From Acidobacteriota bacterium (GTDB taxonomy: Bacteria > Acidobacteriota > Terriglobia > 2-12-FULL-54-10), in NCBI GenBank assembly GCA_009691245.1, contig SHUM01000015.1, forward strand, positions 1 through 62,177: a stretch of DNA of 62,177 bases, in the 5' to 3' direction. Shown here piece after piece: positions 41,877 through 50,553 of this stretch. Every line of letters starts with the position of its first letter. Positions within the stretch are counted from its first letter, which is position 1. The notes under the pieces were generated by a model, which saw only the letters and a program-made list of their open reading frames with translations, searched no databases and was not told the DNA's origin. Position numbers and translations under genes: made by a program.

Positions 41877-42278
41877 ATGGGAAGCGAACAGATGAGGAGA
41901 GTGGTGGTAGCGGGATTAATCTGGCGCGACGGCCGGGTACTGGCCTGCCAGCGCCGCCTGAGTGATCGCTTTCCCGGCAAGTGGGAGTTTCCCGGCGGCA
42001 AGCTGGAGCCGGGCGAAACGCTGGAAGCCGCCTTGCGGCGCGAACTGGATGAAGAGCTGGGCATTCACGCCGAGCCGGGCGAGATCATCTGGCGCACCGA
42101 TCACCAGTATCCTGACTGCGATCCTGTCGAGCTGATCTTCTTTGCAGTTAGAAGTTTCACTGGCGAGCCGAAAAATCTCGCCTTCGCGCAGATGCGCTGG
42201 ATGCAACCAGCCGATTTGCTCACCTTGGATTTTCTGGAAGCCGACCTGCCGCTGGTGCGGAAGCTGGCTACCACTTAG
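41877..42278 (+). CDS. mutT: Nudix hydrolase, MutT type
   Basis: 133 residues from ATG 41877 with GGAAG eight bases upstream (ATG 41892 also possible). The Nudix box is complete: GGKLEPGETLEAALRREL followed by DEELGI. WEFPGGK before it and the C-terminal WMQPADLLTLDFLEADLPLV fit the MutT (8-oxo-dGTP diphosphatase) subgroup. Its TAG and the TAA of the opposite TPR gene overlap at 42275-42278. Confidence 0.9.
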   Translation: MGSEQMRRVVVAGLIWRDGRVLACQRRLSDRFPGKWEFPGGKLEPGETLEAALRRELDEELGIHAEPGEIIWRTDHQYPDCDPVELIFFAVRSFTGEPKNLAFAQMRWMQPADLLTLDFLEADLPLVRKLATT

Positions 42279-43477
42279 GGTGTGACTTCCGGTGCGGCAT
42301 CCAACCCCGCCAACTCCATCTGCGACAGGCTCTCCCTCATCCGCGCGGAGAAGGGTCCGTTGGGAGCAAGTTGCAGATACGCGCGCGCATGAACGGCGGC
42401 CCGCACATAATCTTCCCGGACCATAAAAATTTCCGCCAGCAGTGAGTGGACGTGCGGGAGTTTCTCCTCGCCCAGCCGGTTGGCATGCAGCGCGCTGTTC
42501 TCAGCGTTGGCCAAGTCGTTCAAGTTGTACGCCGCGATGGCGTGCAAAAAAGCGGCCAGAGGCAGCTTGGGGTCAATGGCGAGCGCGCGTCCAGCGGACT
42601 CGGCGGCCTCTTTCCACTGCTTGTCCTGCACCTGCATGGACGCAATATTGATGTAGGGCGAGGTGTATTCCGGATCGGCCGAGACGGCCATGTTGAACGC
42701 CTCGCGCGCTTTTTCCCGATCCTTGGTCATCAGGCGGACGCGGCCCATCTCATTCCAGGCTTCGGCGTATTTCGCATAAATCTCCACGGCCTTTTCGAGG
42801 CGTGGCAGCGCGGCATTGAGCTGGTTGCTTTCCAGATCCTTCACCGCCCGGTCAAACTCCCGCGCGGCTTCCTTGGGAACCATCAGCGAAGTTATGCTGA
42901 CTCCGCCACCCGCATTCTCGCCACCGATGCGCGCCAATCGAATGTTGCCCATCTCGACGCGATTCATGTCGGTGTTGGGTGGCACCGTGGCCGTGATCGG
43001 CATATAGCCCGCCATGGCGATCCGCAACTCGCATCCCGAAAGCGGATTCGCCGATTGCCCAATGGGACGTGTGCTGGACTGCTGCATGGGCTGAGGGCCC
43101 TCGTTACTGGCGCTGAAATCCATGTTGCTCTGGAAGGCGCTGGCCGTGCCGCCCACAGTGAACGTGAAGTATCCGCCGAGGTCGGTGTGGATCACCTGGA
43201 TGGTCCTCATGCCGCAGGTCAATTCAACCGTTACGGACTCACTGGGCGGGCGATTCAGATCGGTGATAATGCGGCCTGTTACAAAGACGGGCGAGTTGAA
43301 CTGATTATTGCTCTGCGTCGAGCGCGTCGCGCGCGGTTGCGAACTGCCACTGCTACCACCACCGCCACTCGATCCGCTCCCGCCGGTGCCCTGCGCTGCG
43401 GCAATGCCCGCGGCAAGCAGTATCGAGGCGGCGATGCTGACGCCCATCCACCGCAACGACGATTGCCCGTTTCCCAT
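42275..43477 (-). CDS. Exported protein with carboxypeptidase-regulatory-like and TPR domains
   Basis: 400 residues from ATG 43477 with GAAGAGG upstream. A signal peptide (ASILLAAGIAAAQ) is followed by a Gly/Ser-rich linker. A beta domain follows (SPVFVTGRIITDLNRPPSES, TDLGGYFTFTVGG) like carboxypeptidase-regulatory folds. TPR units follow, for example YAEAWNEMGRVRLMTKDREK and YTSPYINIASMQVQDKQWKE. Proteins of this layout are common in acidobacteria. It is likely surface or periplasmic; partner unknown. Confidence 0.75.
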   Translation of the reverse strand: MGNGQSSLRWMGVSIAASILLAAGIAAAQGTGGSGSSGGGGSSGSSQPRATRSTQSNNQFNSPVFVTGRIITDLNRPPSESVTVELTCGMRTIQVIHTDLGGYFTFTVGGTASAFQSNMDFSASNEGPQPMQQSSTRPIGQSANPLSGCELRIAMAGYMPITATVPPNTDMNRVEMGNIRLARIGGENAGGGVSITSLMVPKEAAREFDRAVKDLESNQLNAALPRLEKAVEIYAKYAEAWNEMGRVRLMTKDREKAREAFNMAVSADPEYTSPYINIASMQVQDKQWKEAAESAGRALAIDPKLPLAAFLHAIAAYNLNDLANAENSALHANRLGEEKLPHVHSLLAEIFMVREDYVRAAVHARAYLQLAPNGPFSARMRESLSQMELAGLDAAPEVTP

Positions 43478-43590
43478 GGCACACCTCTTCTGCTGACACC
43501 CTGGAACTCTTGCCTGCAATATACCAGATTCCGCCCCTCACCAGCGTATTTTTGTGGTGCCACGCCAACTGACCCACCGCGCAATCCCGG

Positions 43591-43667
43591 GTGGTGGGTC
43601 CGTTGGAATTTTTCAGAACGTCAGGGCACGACTTCAGTCGTGCCCTGACGTCAAACGGACCCACTAC
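43591..43667. repeat. Nested palindrome in divergent promoter region
   Basis: Inner arms ACGTCAGGGCACGACT (43618-43633) and AGTCGTGCCCTGACGT (43636-43651) are perfect, enclosed by outer arms GTGGTGGGTCCGTT (43591-43604) and AACGGACCCACTAC (43654-43667) with one mismatch. It stands between the divergent TPR and MsrP-like genes. A short version of the inner palindrome occurs at 17281-17298. Confidence 0.8.
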
Positions 43668-43756
43668 CCATTTCCATGATGTATTGTATTCTTCTCCGCG
43701 CGGGCTGATAATGACGGCAGCGGAGGTCGCCTGCGGAGGGACCAGCGGAGGGAATC

Positions 43757-44737
43757 GTGTTCAGCGTCAGAATACCGAAGAGCTGGGAGTTGCCCGAGCG
43801 CATGGCGACGCCGGAGCGCGCCTACTTCAATCGCCGGAAATTTATGGAGCGCATGGGAATGGCCGCCGGCGTCGCGGCAGCCTCGCGTGTGGGACTTGCG
43901 TCCGCGTTGCCATCCACTTTGCTTGCGGCGCAGGAAACGCCCAAGCCCGGCGGAGCTTCCCCCTATCCCGCGCCGCGCAACGCGAAATTCACGCTGGACC
44001 GGCCCGTCACCGCGGAGAAGGTCGCCACGCGCTACAACAACTTCGCCGAGTTCACTCACCAAAAGGAAGCGGTCTGGCTGCTCGTCGATAAATTCGAGAT
44101 CGAGCCGTGGACCATCCGCGTGCGCGGCCTGGTCAACAAGCCGCAGACCATCGACGTGCAGAAGTTGATCCGCGCGATGCCGCTCGAAGAGCGTCTCTAC
44201 CGCCACCGCTGCATCGAGGCCTGGTCGATGGCCGTGCCCTGGACAGGCTTCCCGTTCCGCAAGCTGATCGAGATGGTGGAGCCACGCAGCGACGCGCGCT
44301 ACGTCAGGATGCTCTCGTTCTATCGCCCCGATCAGGCGCAGGGGCAGCAGCAGTTGAAAAGCTGGCCGTGGCCCGACCGCGAAGCGCTGACCATGGAAGA
44401 GGCCATGCACGATCTGGCCTTCATGGTAACGGGCCTCTACGGCAAGCCCGTCCCCAAGCAGAATGGCGCGCCCATCCGCATCGCACTGCCCTGGAAGTAC
44501 GGCTTCAAGAGCCTGAAGTCCATCGAGGTGATCGAGTTCACCGACCAGCAGCCGCAAACCTTCTGGCACGAGATCGCGCCCACTCATCACGACTTCTACG
44601 CCAACGTCGATCCACGTGTCCCGCATCCGCAATGGTCGCAGGAGACCGAGCGCGACATCGAGACCGGCGAGCGCCGCAAGACCATTTTATATAACGGCTA
44701 CGGCGACCACGTCGCGCACATGTACGCGAAGCGGTAG
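43757..44737 (+). CDS. msrP: MsrP-like (YedY) molybdopterin oxidoreductase
   Basis: 326 residues. The Tat-type motif NRRKFMERMG (Arg26-Arg27) and hydrophobic segment indicate export with cofactor. The sulfite-oxidase fold includes the Mo-ligand Cys152 in RHRCIEAWSMAVPWTGFP and later ALPWKYGFKSLKSIEVI and PTHHDFYANVDPRVPHP. MsrP reduces methionine sulfoxide in periplasmic proteins. The haem partner MsrQ is not adjacent. It adds to the molybdenum-cofactor genes at 39580-41258 and 49774. Confidence 0.92.
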   Translation: MFSVRIPKSWELPERMATPERAYFNRRKFMERMGMAAGVAAASRVGLASALPSTLLAAQETPKPGGASPYPAPRNAKFTLDRPVTAEKVATRYNNFAEFTHQKEAVWLLVDKFEIEPWTIRVRGLVNKPQTIDVQKLIRAMPLEERLYRHRCIEAWSMAVPWTGFPFRKLIEMVEPRSDARYVRMLSFYRPDQAQGQQQLKSWPWPDREALTMEEAMHDLAFMVTGLYGKPVPKQNGAPIRIALPWKYGFKSLKSIEVIEFTDQQPQTFWHEIAPTHHDFYANVDPRVPHPQWSQETERDIETGERRKTILYNGYGDHVAHMYAKR

Positions 44738-44763
44738 CCAGTCAACAATTCGCAAACCTATAT

Positions 44764-44851
44764 GTCGTCATCCCGAGCGCAGCGAGGGATCTGCTTTTCC
44801 TCACTGGGGAAAATACAAAAGCAGGTCCCTCGCTGCGTTCGGGATGACGAC
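44764..44851. repeat. Hairpin repeat family B, copy 6
   Basis: GTCGTCATCCCGAGCGCAGC and a complementary end GTTCGGGATGACGAC enclose an 88-base stem-loop between the msrP-like gene and the converging B12-binding gene. Confidence 0.85.
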
Positions 44852-44868
44852 CATTAAGATTGGTTGGA

Positions 44869-45294
44869 TTAGTGAACGTTGGCGCGGATGAACTCGGCGA
44901 TCGAGTCCATGCGCGAGCCGGGCTGAAATACTTCGGCGACGCCCAGCGCCTTCATCTGCGGAATGTCGGCGTCGGGGATGATGCCGCCGAGCACCACTAT
45001 CACATCGTCCATCTGTTTTTCTTTCAAGAGCGCCATCAGGCGCGGGACGATGGTCGTGTGCGCGCCGGAGAGGATCGACAGACCGATGACCTGCGCGTCC
45101 TCTTGCTCGGCGGCGGCGACGATCATCTCCGGCGTCTGGCGCAGGCCGGTGTAGATGACCTCCATGCCGGCGTCGCGCAGCGCGCGCGCGATCACCTTGG
45201 CGCCGCGATCATGCCCGTCGAGGCCGGGCTTGGCCACGATCACGCGGATGTGTCTGCGCGGGGTTAACGCTGGAGTTGTTGATGAGGAGGCCAC
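44869..45294 (-). CDS. B12-binding subunit, methylmalonyl-CoA mutase type
   Basis: 141 residues. The cobalamin-binding signature is present: Asp-x-His-x2-Gly in [10 protein letters not shown] with His28, then GLSILSGAH and [13 protein letters not shown]. This corresponds to the C-terminal domain of methylmalonyl-CoA mutase as a separate small subunit. The large subunit is not in the window. It is flanked on both sides by copies of hairpin family B. Confidence 0.9.
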   Translation of the reverse strand: MASSSTTPALTPRRHIRVIVAKPGLDGHDRGAKVIARALRDAGMEVIYTGLRQTPEMIVAAAEQEDAQVIGLSILSGAHTTIVPRLMALLKEKQMDDVIVVLGGIIPDADIPQMKALGVAEVFQPGSRMDSIAEFIRANVH

Positions 45295-45356
45295 AGCGCA
45301 TGATATTCAGGCGCGCCCCGCGAAGTCAAATGTCGCCCATTACAATCCACCAAGAT

Positions 45357-45445
45357 CGTCGTCATCCCGAGCGCCGCAAGGGGCCTGCTGTTACTCAGTT
45401 GCGAAGTGCAAAAGCAGGTCCCTCGCGGCGCTCGGGATGACGACG
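45357..45445. repeat. Hairpin repeat family B, copy 7
   Basis: CGTCGTCATCCCGAGCG and CGCTCGGGATGACGACG are perfect 17-base arms of an 89-base element between the B12-binding gene and the TolC pair. Together with copy 6 it brackets a single gene. Confidence 0.85.
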
Positions 45446-45460
45446 TATTTAGGGTGATGG

Positions 45461-47347
45461 CTAGTTGGATGGAGATTCCAGCGAGATATTCGCGCGGTCG
45501 AGCAGCTTGCCGGTCGAGCGATCAAGCTCCACCCGCGCCTTGGCGTAGTTCACGCGCGCCTGCACCTCGGCGAGTTGCGCATTCAGCACGTCGCGCTGAA
45601 TGCGAATGACGTTGTAGGAGACAGATGTCCCCGCGCGCAGTTTCTTCTCCTCGGCGTCGAGCGTCTGCGTGGCCAAGCCCACGGCGCGCTCGGCGGCGGT
45701 GACCTGCGCTTTGGTCTGCATCAAGCCGATGATGGCGTTCCGTACTTCGAGGCGAATCTGGTTGCGCGTGCGCTCCAACGACGTTTCGGCCTGCCGGAGA
45801 TCGAGGCGCGCGCGCATATCGTCGGCCTGCGCCGCTCGATTGTGAGTCGAGAAGGAAAGAGAAAATCCGAAGGCGTACTCAGGGAAATCATATCGCGCAT
45901 TCTGCGCCAGCGCCGAACCGAGCGAACTCTCGCGTCCGCCGTTGGAGAGCACGCCGAAGACGTTCAGCGCGGGCTTCAGCCGGCGGCGCGTAAACCCCGT
46001 GGCCACCTGCTGATTCAGGATGTTGCCTTCGCCCTGCGCCAGCTCCGGACGGCTGGACATGGCCGCGGCCACGGCATCTTCCAGCGCGGGAATATCGGAA
46101 TCCTGCGGCTCGGGCAGGGGATCGAGCAACGTGATCCGCGCCGCGTTGACCGCATCATTCTCATCCGTCATCGACTTGCCGAACAAATTTTTCAGCCGCA
46201 GTTCGGCCACTTGCTGACTGGTTTGGGTGATGATCAAATCGCGCCGTCGCGCGGCCACTTCGGATTCGGCGGCAACCACGTCCAGCGGCGGCAGCGTGCC
46301 GATCTCGGCCTGGCGGCGATTGTCGTTCAATAAACGCTCGGCGACCACCAGCGCCTGGCCCGCCGACTCGACGCGCTTGCGCGATGCCGCGAGATCCCAA
46401 TACTGATTCTCCGCCTGCGCCATGCCGGTCATCAGTTGCTGACGGAAAACCTCGCGCGCGATGCTGCGATTGCGTTCGGCGACATGCTCGAAACGCCGAT
46501 TGATGGCGAAGCCCCAGCCCGCCAGCAGTTGCTGATTCATCTGGAAATTCAATCCCGAAGTAACCGAAGGATTGAACAGCAAAAATTGCTGCGTCGATTT
46601 TTGTCGCTGCGCATTGTAGCTGAGCGTGAAGCTGGTGCCGGACGTAAACGCCTGGACGTAGCGCGCCGAGAACGCCGTCGTCGATGTGGTAACGGTGGGC
46701 ACGCCGGAGATGCGCGTCGAGTTCAGAGGACTGGTGGTCCGGTCCTGACTGAAGTTCACAGTGAATGACGGGTCGTAACTGCCGCGCGGCCCAACGTTCA
46801 CCGCGCGCGCGTTGCCGCTGATTCCCCCGCCGCCTCCGCCACCACCACCACCTCCGCTGCCACCGAGTCCCGCGCCGATCGCTCCCGCGAAAAGTCCGCT
46901 GGGGACGCGCGCGCCGTCGGTGCCGCGCGGAGCCTGGCCAGCCTTGGCGCGCAGCAGGTCGGTCTCAGACATCTCCAGGTTGTAGCGCGCGGCGGCAAAA
47001 TCCAGGTTGTTCTCCAATAAGAGTTGGAACAAACCATCCAGTGAAAGCTCCAGCGTTCCGTTGCGCAGGTTTTCGCTTAGTCTAGCGGAGTTGGCGGCAG
47101 CGGGAGCGGGCAACGTCTTCGCGCGAAACGGTTCGAGCGAGCGCGGAAACCATGCGTGATCATCCGCGTTGATTAAGCTGGATGCCGGCTTTGGAGTTGG
47201 CTCGGGCGACTGCGCCACGGCGCTGCCCGCGGAAAATGCGAACGCCAGCGTCATCCCCACCGTAGCGAGCAAGCGAGTCCACGGAATTGCGAGTGGCAGC
47301 GCGCCAGTCGTGCAGCGGTCCTTATGGCATGTGGGAACGGGACTCAT
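45461..47347 (-). CDS. TolC family outer membrane protein with poly-Gly insert (second of pair)
   Basis: 628 residues. A signal sequence lies at about 25-46 (TVGMTLAFAFSAGSAVAQ). TolC/OEP motifs occur in both halves: SLDGLFQLLLENNLDFAAAR, NRRQAEIGTLPPLDVVAAES and the C-terminal RNQIRLEVRNAIIGLMQTKA. Residues 162-175 are a run of glycine with one Ser. The start overlaps the stop of the upstream TolC gene (TGATG), so the two are translationally coupled. No membrane-fusion or pump gene is adjacent. Confidence 0.88.
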   Translation of the reverse strand: MSPVPTCHKDRCTTGALPLAIPWTRLLATVGMTLAFAFSAGSAVAQSPEPTPKPASSLINADDHAWFPRSLEPFRAKTLPAPAAANSARLSENLRNGTLELSLDGLFQLLLENNLDFAAARYNLEMSETDLLRAKAGQAPRGTDGARVPSGLFAGAIGAGLGGSGGGGGGGGGGGISGNARAVNVGPRGSYDPSFTVNFSQDRTTSPLNSTRISGVPTVTTSTTAFSARYVQAFTSGTSFTLSYNAQRQKSTQQFLLFNPSVTSGLNFQMNQQLLAGWGFAINRRFEHVAERNRSIAREVFRQQLMTGMAQAENQYWDLAASRKRVESAGQALVVAERLLNDNRRQAEIGTLPPLDVVAAESEVAARRRDLIITQTSQQVAELRLKNLFGKSMTDENDAVNAARITLLDPLPEPQDSDIPALEDAVAAAMSSRPELAQGEGNILNQQVATGFTRRRLKPALNVFGVLSNGGRESSLGSALAQNARYDFPEYAFGFSLSFSTHNRAAQADDMRARLDLRQAETSLERTRNQIRLEVRNAIIGLMQTKAQVTAAERAVGLATQTLDAEEKKLRAGTSVSYNVIRIQRDVLNAQLAEVQARVNYAKARVELDRSTGKLLDRANISLESPSN

Positions 47348-49257
47348 CAGCGAGCCACCGCCGGAGTCAGGGACTTTGAGACGCTGCCGCTGAGCGCGTC
47401 CTGCAACTCGATGCCGTTGCGCGTCAGCGTTGCGCCCATGGCGCGGTCCATCTCCACCAATGCTTTCGAGTACCCGGCCACGGTCTGCACTTCGGCCTGT
47501 TGAGCGGCCACGTAGTCGCGCTCGCGCAAGATGAGTTGATAAGGAGTGGAAACGCCGGCGTCGAGTTTCTTCTGCTCGGCGTCGAGCGTCTGGCGAGCGA
47601 GGCGAGCTGCTTCCCGCGCTGCCTCCACCTGAGCTTTACCTTGCAGCAGTCCAATGATGGCTTGGCGCACTTCGAGCGAAACCTGATTCTGCGAGCGTAG
47701 CAGCGCGACCTGTTGCTGGCTGTTCTCCAGTTGCGCGCGGAGATTATCCGCCTGCGCCGCGCGATTGCGCACCGAGAACGAGAGACTCATGCCGCCGGCG
47801 GTCTCCGGGAAGTCATAGCTGAACGCCTGCCCCAGCGCGCCGCCCATGCCGCCCGTGGTCGGTGGCGTTGTGTTGGGGCTGTTGCCCTCCAGGCCCGAAC
47901 CGGAAAGCAAAGCGAAGGCCGCGAGTTCGGGCAGCAGACTTTGTTTGGTGAAGCCAAGCGAAAGCGTCTGGTTTTCGAGATTCCCCTCGGCCTGCCGCAG
48001 ATCAGGGCGATTCTCCAGCGCCGATTTCAGCGCGGCCTGCAACTCCGGGATATCCGCATCGCGCGGCGCGGGCATGGGAGCGGTGACCACAATGCTCGCC
48101 GTGTCCAGCGCCGGATCGTGCCGTCGCGTGAGCATGTTTTTCAGACGCGTCTCCTGCAACTGCATATTCGTCTCGGCAACGATCAAGTCGCGTTCGCGCG
48201 CGGCCACTTCCGAGTCGGCGGCCACCACGTCGAGCGGGGCCATGGTGCCGATCTCGGCCTGGCGGCGATTGTCCTCGCGCAGCTTGCGCGCCACGGTCAG
48301 CGACTGCGTGGCCACCTTCACGATTTCCTGAAAGGCCGCCAGGTCCCAGTAAGCGTTCTCGACCGCGACCAGAGCGGTGATCACCTGCTGGCGAAATACT
48401 TCTTCGGTGATGCGCCGGTTGTTGCGCGCCACGGTTACGAAGCGAAGGTTGGAGAGTTTGCCGCGCCCGTTCAGCAGCGGCTGGTTGATGCCGACGCTAA
48501 ATCGTGTGGAGACGGCCGGGTTGAACAGGCGATTCTCGGTGGTGCTCTGGCGCAGTCCGCTTAAGGATACGAAGTAGCTGGTGCCGGTGGGAAACAGTTG
48601 CGCGTAGGAGCCGGAGTAGGATGTCGCGGTGCTGGTGGAAGTCGGCGTGCCGGAGATGACGATGGAGTTCAGCGGCGAGCTGACGCGGTCCCAACTGAAG
48701 CCGAAACTGACGGCCGGATCGAAGCTGCCCACCTGGCCGATGTTGACCGCGCCGCCGCCGCCGGTGATGCCGCCGGCCGAGCCGGTTCCGCCGCCGCCGG
48801 TGTCGCCGGTGACCCCCGCGCCGAGCGCGCCGGAGCTTAATCCGCTGGGGACCGACGCGCCCTGCACGCCGCGCGCGGCCTGGCCGGACTGGGTGCGCAG
48901 CACGTCCACATCGGCCATCGGCTTCAGATAACGCTGCACGGCGATGTCGAGGTTGTTCTCGAGCGCGAGCGCGAGCGCGTCAGAAAGTGAGAGTTCCAGT
49001 CGCCCATCGCGAATGAGATCGCGCAGGCGCGGGCCGTTCTCCAGTTGCAGCGCGGGCACGCCCTGCTGACGATAGGGCGCGGTCGAGCGCGGGAACCAAT
49101 CAGTGCCGAGTGAAAAGTCGCGCAGGAATTCGTTGCCTGCCGGAGCATGGTTTTGCGCAGGCGCAGGCGAGTCTTGCGCGTGGGCCGCAGCGGCGGCCAG
49201 CAGAAATCCCAGGGCCAGCACGCGCGTGCTGGCCCGCCTGAATTTATGGAAGTGCAT
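47347..49257 (-). CDS. TolC family outer membrane protein with Gly-rich insert (first of pair)
   Basis: 636 residues from ATG 49257, which has GGGGG upstream. Signal peptide with cleavage near AHA/QDS. The motifs LSLSDALALALENNLDIAVQ, NRRQAEIGTMAPLDVVAADS, and ARQTLDAEQKKLDAGVSTPY match TolC coiled-coil barrels. Residues about 145-170 are Gly-rich (TGDTGGGGTGSAGGITGGGG). It is clearly paralogous to the downstream gene, sharing PSGL-x5-GAG before the Gly-rich stretch. Such proteins form trimeric channels in the outer membrane. Confidence 0.88.
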   Translation of the reverse strand: MHFHKFRRASTRVLALGFLLAAAAAHAQDSPAPAQNHAPAGNEFLRDFSLGTDWFPRSTAPYRQQGVPALQLENGPRLRDLIRDGRLELSLSDALALALENNLDIAVQRYLKPMADVDVLRTQSGQAARGVQGASVPSGLSSGALGAGVTGDTGGGGTGSAGGITGGGGAVNIGQVGSFDPAVSFGFSWDRVSSPLNSIVISGTPTSTSTATSYSGSYAQLFPTGTSYFVSLSGLRQSTTENRLFNPAVSTRFSVGINQPLLNGRGKLSNLRFVTVARNNRRITEEVFRQQVITALVAVENAYWDLAAFQEIVKVATQSLTVARKLREDNRRQAEIGTMAPLDVVAADSEVAARERDLIVAETNMQLQETRLKNMLTRRHDPALDTASIVVTAPMPAPRDADIPELQAALKSALENRPDLRQAEGNLENQTLSLGFTKQSLLPELAAFALLSGSGLEGNSPNTTPPTTGGMGGALGQAFSYDFPETAGGMSLSFSVRNRAAQADNLRAQLENSQQQVALLRSQNQVSLEVRQAIIGLLQGKAQVEAAREAARLARQTLDAEQKKLDAGVSTPYQLILRERDYVAAQQAEVQTVAGYSKALVEMDRAMGATLTRNGIELQDALSGSVSKSLTPAVAR

Positions 49258-49363
49258 GGGGAACCCCCGAAGCGTCATAGCGAAGGGCATCTTCAAGATG
49301 CTGGGTAAAAAGGTGGTGCTAATCGTCCAATGTATCACATCCAAATCGCGTTGGCGGATCGGC

Positions 49364-49459
49364 CACCGAGGCACTCAGACACAGAGCGAACGCAAGAATG
49401 TTAGATTCACGAACCACTAAAAGGGTTTCTCTGTGCACCTTTGCGTCCTCCGCGGTTAA
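49364..49459. repeat. Repeat family C, copy 4
   Basis: The left half holds GAGGCACTCAGACACAGAGCG and the right half TCTCTGTGCACC...GCGTCCTCCGCGGTTAA. The right end supplies the stop codon (49456-49458) of the small membrane protein gene. Confidence 0.65.
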
Positions 49460-49728
49460 TGCTCTTTCTTTCTTCGGAAGCGGAAGACCAGCACACCGTA
49501 GATGAATACGCAGAGCCAGAAGTCGATCAACAGGCCCAGGTCAATCTGATTGCGGCGGTGCCGCGCGTGCGGCGGCAGCCAGCGGTAGAGCAACGCGAAG
49601 TAAATGAAGTTGCCGCCGAGCACGGCGACAAAAGTCTTCCATTGGCGGCGCAGCAGGTCGCGCAGGCGCAAAGGGGGTGAGGGCGGACGAGTCGGCGTCG
49701 GCGTAGTCGGTGGCATAGTCGGTGGCAT
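49456..49728 (-). CDS. Small membrane protein, Pro/Thr-rich N-terminus
   Basis: 90 residues from ATG 49728 (frame also open to 49743). The first 22 residues are Pro/Thr repeats (MPPTMPPTTPTPTRPPSPP). Two hydrophobic helices follow, around FVAVLGGNFIYFALLYRWL and IDFWLCVFIYGVLVFRF, ending RRKKEH. No family is recognised. The stop codon lies in repeat C copy 4. It is divergent from the MoaD-MoaE gene. Confidence 0.6.
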   Translation of the reverse strand: MPPTMPPTTPTPTRPPSPPLRLRDLLRRQWKTFVAVLGGNFIYFALLYRWLPPHARHRRNQIDLGLLIDFWLCVFIYGVLVFRFRRKKEH

Positions 49729-49773
49729 CAATTGAGGATACAATGGAGTTTCGCCGCGTGGTATTCCTTCTCT

Positions 49774-50529
49774 ATGCAGATTCGTGTGCTATTCTTCGGG
49801 ATTCTCAAGGACGTTATTGGCTGCGCCGAGCAGCACGTCCAACTCGACGCGGGTGCAGACCTGGCGCAGCTTTACGCTGCAATGGAAGCGAAATATCCAG
49901 GCCTCGCGCGGCATCGCTCCAGCCTGAAGTTCTCGCGCAACCGTGAGTTTGTGGACGCGCGGCAGCGGCTGGAAGACGGCGATGAAGTGGCGCTATTGCC
50001 GCCGGTGAGCGGCGGGGTCGAAGGCCGGAATTTAACCACAGAGGGCGCGGAGGAAAGGCGCTGGGTCGTTCGCATCACGCGCGAGCCGATTGACGTGCGC
50101 GCGCTGGAGGCTGAGGTGGCGCGCCCCACTGACGGCGCAGTCGTAACCTTCGCGGGCATCGTGCGCAACAACTCGAAGATGCCGCTGCCGCCTCCGAATG
50201 AAGCCACGCGCGTGGAGCGCGAGACGCTGTATATGGAATACGAAGGCTACGAGCCGATGGCGCTCGAAAAGATGCGCGAGATTTGCGCCGCGCTCGTCGC
50301 CGAGCATCCCATTGGGCGCATCGGCATGGTGCATCGGCTGGGGCGGCTGGAGATTGGCGAGGCCAGCGTGGTGATCGTGGTCGCCGCGCCGCATCGCCCG
50401 GCGGCGTTCACGGCCTGCCGCGCCGCCATTGACCAATTGAAGAAGATCGTGCCGATCTGGAAGAAGGAATACTTCCGCGACGGCGCCGTGTGGGTGGAGG
50501 GTGAGCGGCTGGGCGCGCCCGCCTCCTAA
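49774..50529 (+). CDS. MoaD-MoaE fusion, molybdopterin synthase
   Basis: 251 residues. Residues 1-81 are MoaD, a ubiquitin-like sulfur carrier ending in LLPPVSGG with the Gly80-Gly81 that must become a thiocarboxylate. Residues about 97-251 are MoaE (TREPIDVRALEAEV, GAVVTFAGIVRNNS, RIGMVHRLGRLEIGE, AIDQLKKIVPIWKKE). The fusion resembles mycobacterial MoaX, which is cleaved after the Gly-Gly. Residues 86-96 are encoded by a copy of repeat family C (50032-50060). Cleavage here is an inference; the Gly-Gly is otherwise internal and unusable. Confidence 0.9.
   Translation: MQIRVLFFGILKDVIGCAEQHVQLDAGADLAQLYAAMEAKYPGLARHRSSLKFSRNREFVDARQRLEDGDEVALLPPVSGGVEGRNLTTEGAEERRWVVRITREPIDVRALEAEVARPTDGAVVTFAGIVRNNSKMPLPPPNEATRVERETLYMEYEGYEPMALEKMREICAALVAEHPIGRIGMVHRLGRLEIGEASVVIVVAAPHRPAAFTACRAAIDQLKKIVPIWKKEYFRDGAVWVEGERLGAPAS
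50032..50060 (+). repeat. Repeat family C fragment inside the MoaD-MoaE linker
   Basis: TTAACCACAGAGGGCGCGG and the following AGGAAAGGCG match the left half of family C (compare TTAACCGCAGAGGACGCAGA at 39438). It stays in frame and encodes the linker NLTTEGAEERR between the two domains of the fusion. Confidence 0.75.
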
Positions 50530-50553
50530 CAGCTTGCTGAAAATTTTGTGCTG

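Noticed and set aside
42446-43648. 400-codon plus-strand frame opposite the TPR gene
   Set aside because: Shadow of the minus-strand TPR protein, with no recognisable domain.
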